DNA from: Acidobacteriota bacterium
Lineage (GTDB): Bacteria; Acidobacteriota; Terriglobia; Terriglobales; Acidobacteriaceae
Reading direction: 5' to 3'
DNA: 5,620 bases
NCBI GenBank assembly: GCA_021778875.1
Contig: JAJYBT010000235.1
Location: 1-5,620, forward strand
Positions 5,246 to 5,620 of this stretch are shown here, one piece after another; within the stretch, counting starts at the first letter, position 1; each line of letters starts with the position of its first letter. Made by a program: the position numbers and the translations under genes. The notes under the pieces were generated by a model. It was given only the letters and a program-made list of their open reading frames with translations. It was not told the DNA's origin and made no database searches.

Positions 5246-5620
5246 TCAGCTCACGCGCTCTCCCTGCACGAAGGATGCAAGCAACTGCCCTGTCGGATCG
5301 ACGGCCACCAGATTCGCAGGTCTCCCTGTAGACACGCATCCGGCCTGCTCGGTCAGTCCGGTCATCTTCGCCGGATTGGCCGTAAGCAGGCGCAGACCCT
5401 GGTCCACGGTTGCGCCTGTAAATGCCACAAAGTTGGAGAGAGCCCGGTCCAGGGTGAGTACGCTGCCGGCTAGCACGCCGCGCGCCATGGCCCGGCCATG
5501 CGCTACCTGCACGGCAAAGCCACCCAGTTGATACTCCCCGTCGGGCATCCCGGCGGCGCTCATGGCATCGGTGACCAGTATGGCGCGCTCCGGCCCCTTA
5601 GCCCGCCACCAGAGGCGGAC
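5246..5620 (-). CDS. nagA: N-acetylglucosamine-6-phosphate deacetylase (C-terminal part; 5' end outside window)
   Basis: The final 124 residues of an amidohydrolase that deacetylates GlcNAc-6-phosphate to GlcN-6-phosphate plus acetate in the cytoplasm. The frame is open to the window edge, so about two thirds of the usual 380 or so residues, including the N-terminal metal ligands, are missing. Visible signatures: KGPERAILVTDAMSAAG, in which the Asp is the catalytic general acid/base of NagA; GxY.LGG; AVQVAHGRAMARGVLAGSVLTLD, matching the family's GSxLTLD region; then TANPAKMTGLTEQAG and RPANLVAVD, the beta-sandwich strands typical of amidohydrolase ends. The stop (TGA, 5246-5248) lies four bases from the kinase stop on the other strand. 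The ATG at 5561-5563 is internal, because conserved NagA sequence continues upstream of it. Promoter and start are outside the window. Confidence 0.93.
   Translation of the reverse strand, partial: VRLWWRAKGPERAILVTDAMSAAGMPDGEYQLGGFAVQVAHGRAMARGVLAGSVLTLDRALSNFVAFTGATVDQGLRLLTANPAKMTGLTEQAGCVSTGRPANLVAVDPTGQLLASFVQGERVS

Noticed and set aside
5229..5261. AGAGC/GCTCT inverted repeat at the convergent gene ends
   Set aside because: Only 5 bp with a 23-nt loop and no U-run; within chance expectation.
1..5620. Mobile elements, CRISPR arrays, tRNA or rRNA genes, defence or toxin-antitoxin genes
   Set aside because: I looked for transposase motifs, regularly spaced repeats, cloverleaf-like sequence and small paired frames and found none. 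Metabolic genes explain nearly all of the window.

Overview
The window is a compact, GC-rich (roughly 60 %) stretch of chromosome that reads as a soil or plant-associated Gram-negative bacterium. The gene content (secreted GH27 glycosidase, secreted cytochrome c with a Pro/Ala/Gln-rich tail, secreted NPP-type phosphodiesterase, BadF-type amino-sugar kinase, NagA, monofunctional proline dehydrogenase) and the protein style suggest Acidobacteriota, family Acidobacteriaceae. That placement is inference from general familiarity and was not tested by a search.

Layout from left to right. Positions 1-514 (minus) hold the N-terminal 171 residues of a proline dehydrogenase; its C-terminus lies outside the window. 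Positions 515-780 are non-coding and hold the proline dehydrogenase leader (candidate -10, an operator-like dyad, a leader hairpin) and a strong stem-loop just past the stop of the next gene. Positions 781-2163 (minus) encode a secreted GH27 glycosidase with both catalytic aspartates present. Its sugar-binding Asp-Asp pair is Asp-Glu, a change that in a characterised GH27 enzyme goes with beta-L-arabinopyranosidase rather than alpha-galactosidase activity. Positions 2164-2346 form a divergent promoter region with a TATAAT box for the plus strand, an extended -10-like box placed for a leaderless GH27 transcript, and a 7-bp dyad. Positions 2347-2853 (plus) encode a secreted mono-heme cytochrome c, followed by a hairpin. 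Positions 2984-4297 (plus) encode a secreted nucleotide pyrophosphatase/phosphodiesterase (NPP) with all metal ligands intact. Only 29 bp later, 4327-5241 (plus) encodes a BadF/BadG-type N-acetylhexosamine kinase. Four bases after its stop lies the stop of a convergent, truncated nagA (5246-5620, minus).

How the genes may work together: the kinase (amino sugar to its 6-phosphate) and NagA (GlcNAc-6-P to GlcN-6-P plus acetate) are consecutive steps of GlcNAc use. NPP enzymes can cleave nucleotide sugars, so the NPP-kinase pair could be a salvage module, but this is a hypothesis. The GH27 enzyme points to use of plant galactosides or arabinosides. Proline dehydrogenase and the cytochrome c appear independent of these pathways.

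I see no mobile element, CRISPR array, RNA gene, toxin-antitoxin pair or defence system, and no clear candidate for an undescribed multi-gene system. The points most worth following up are the altered specificity residue of the GH27 enzyme, the possible leaderless transcript, and the two dyads in the promoter regions.
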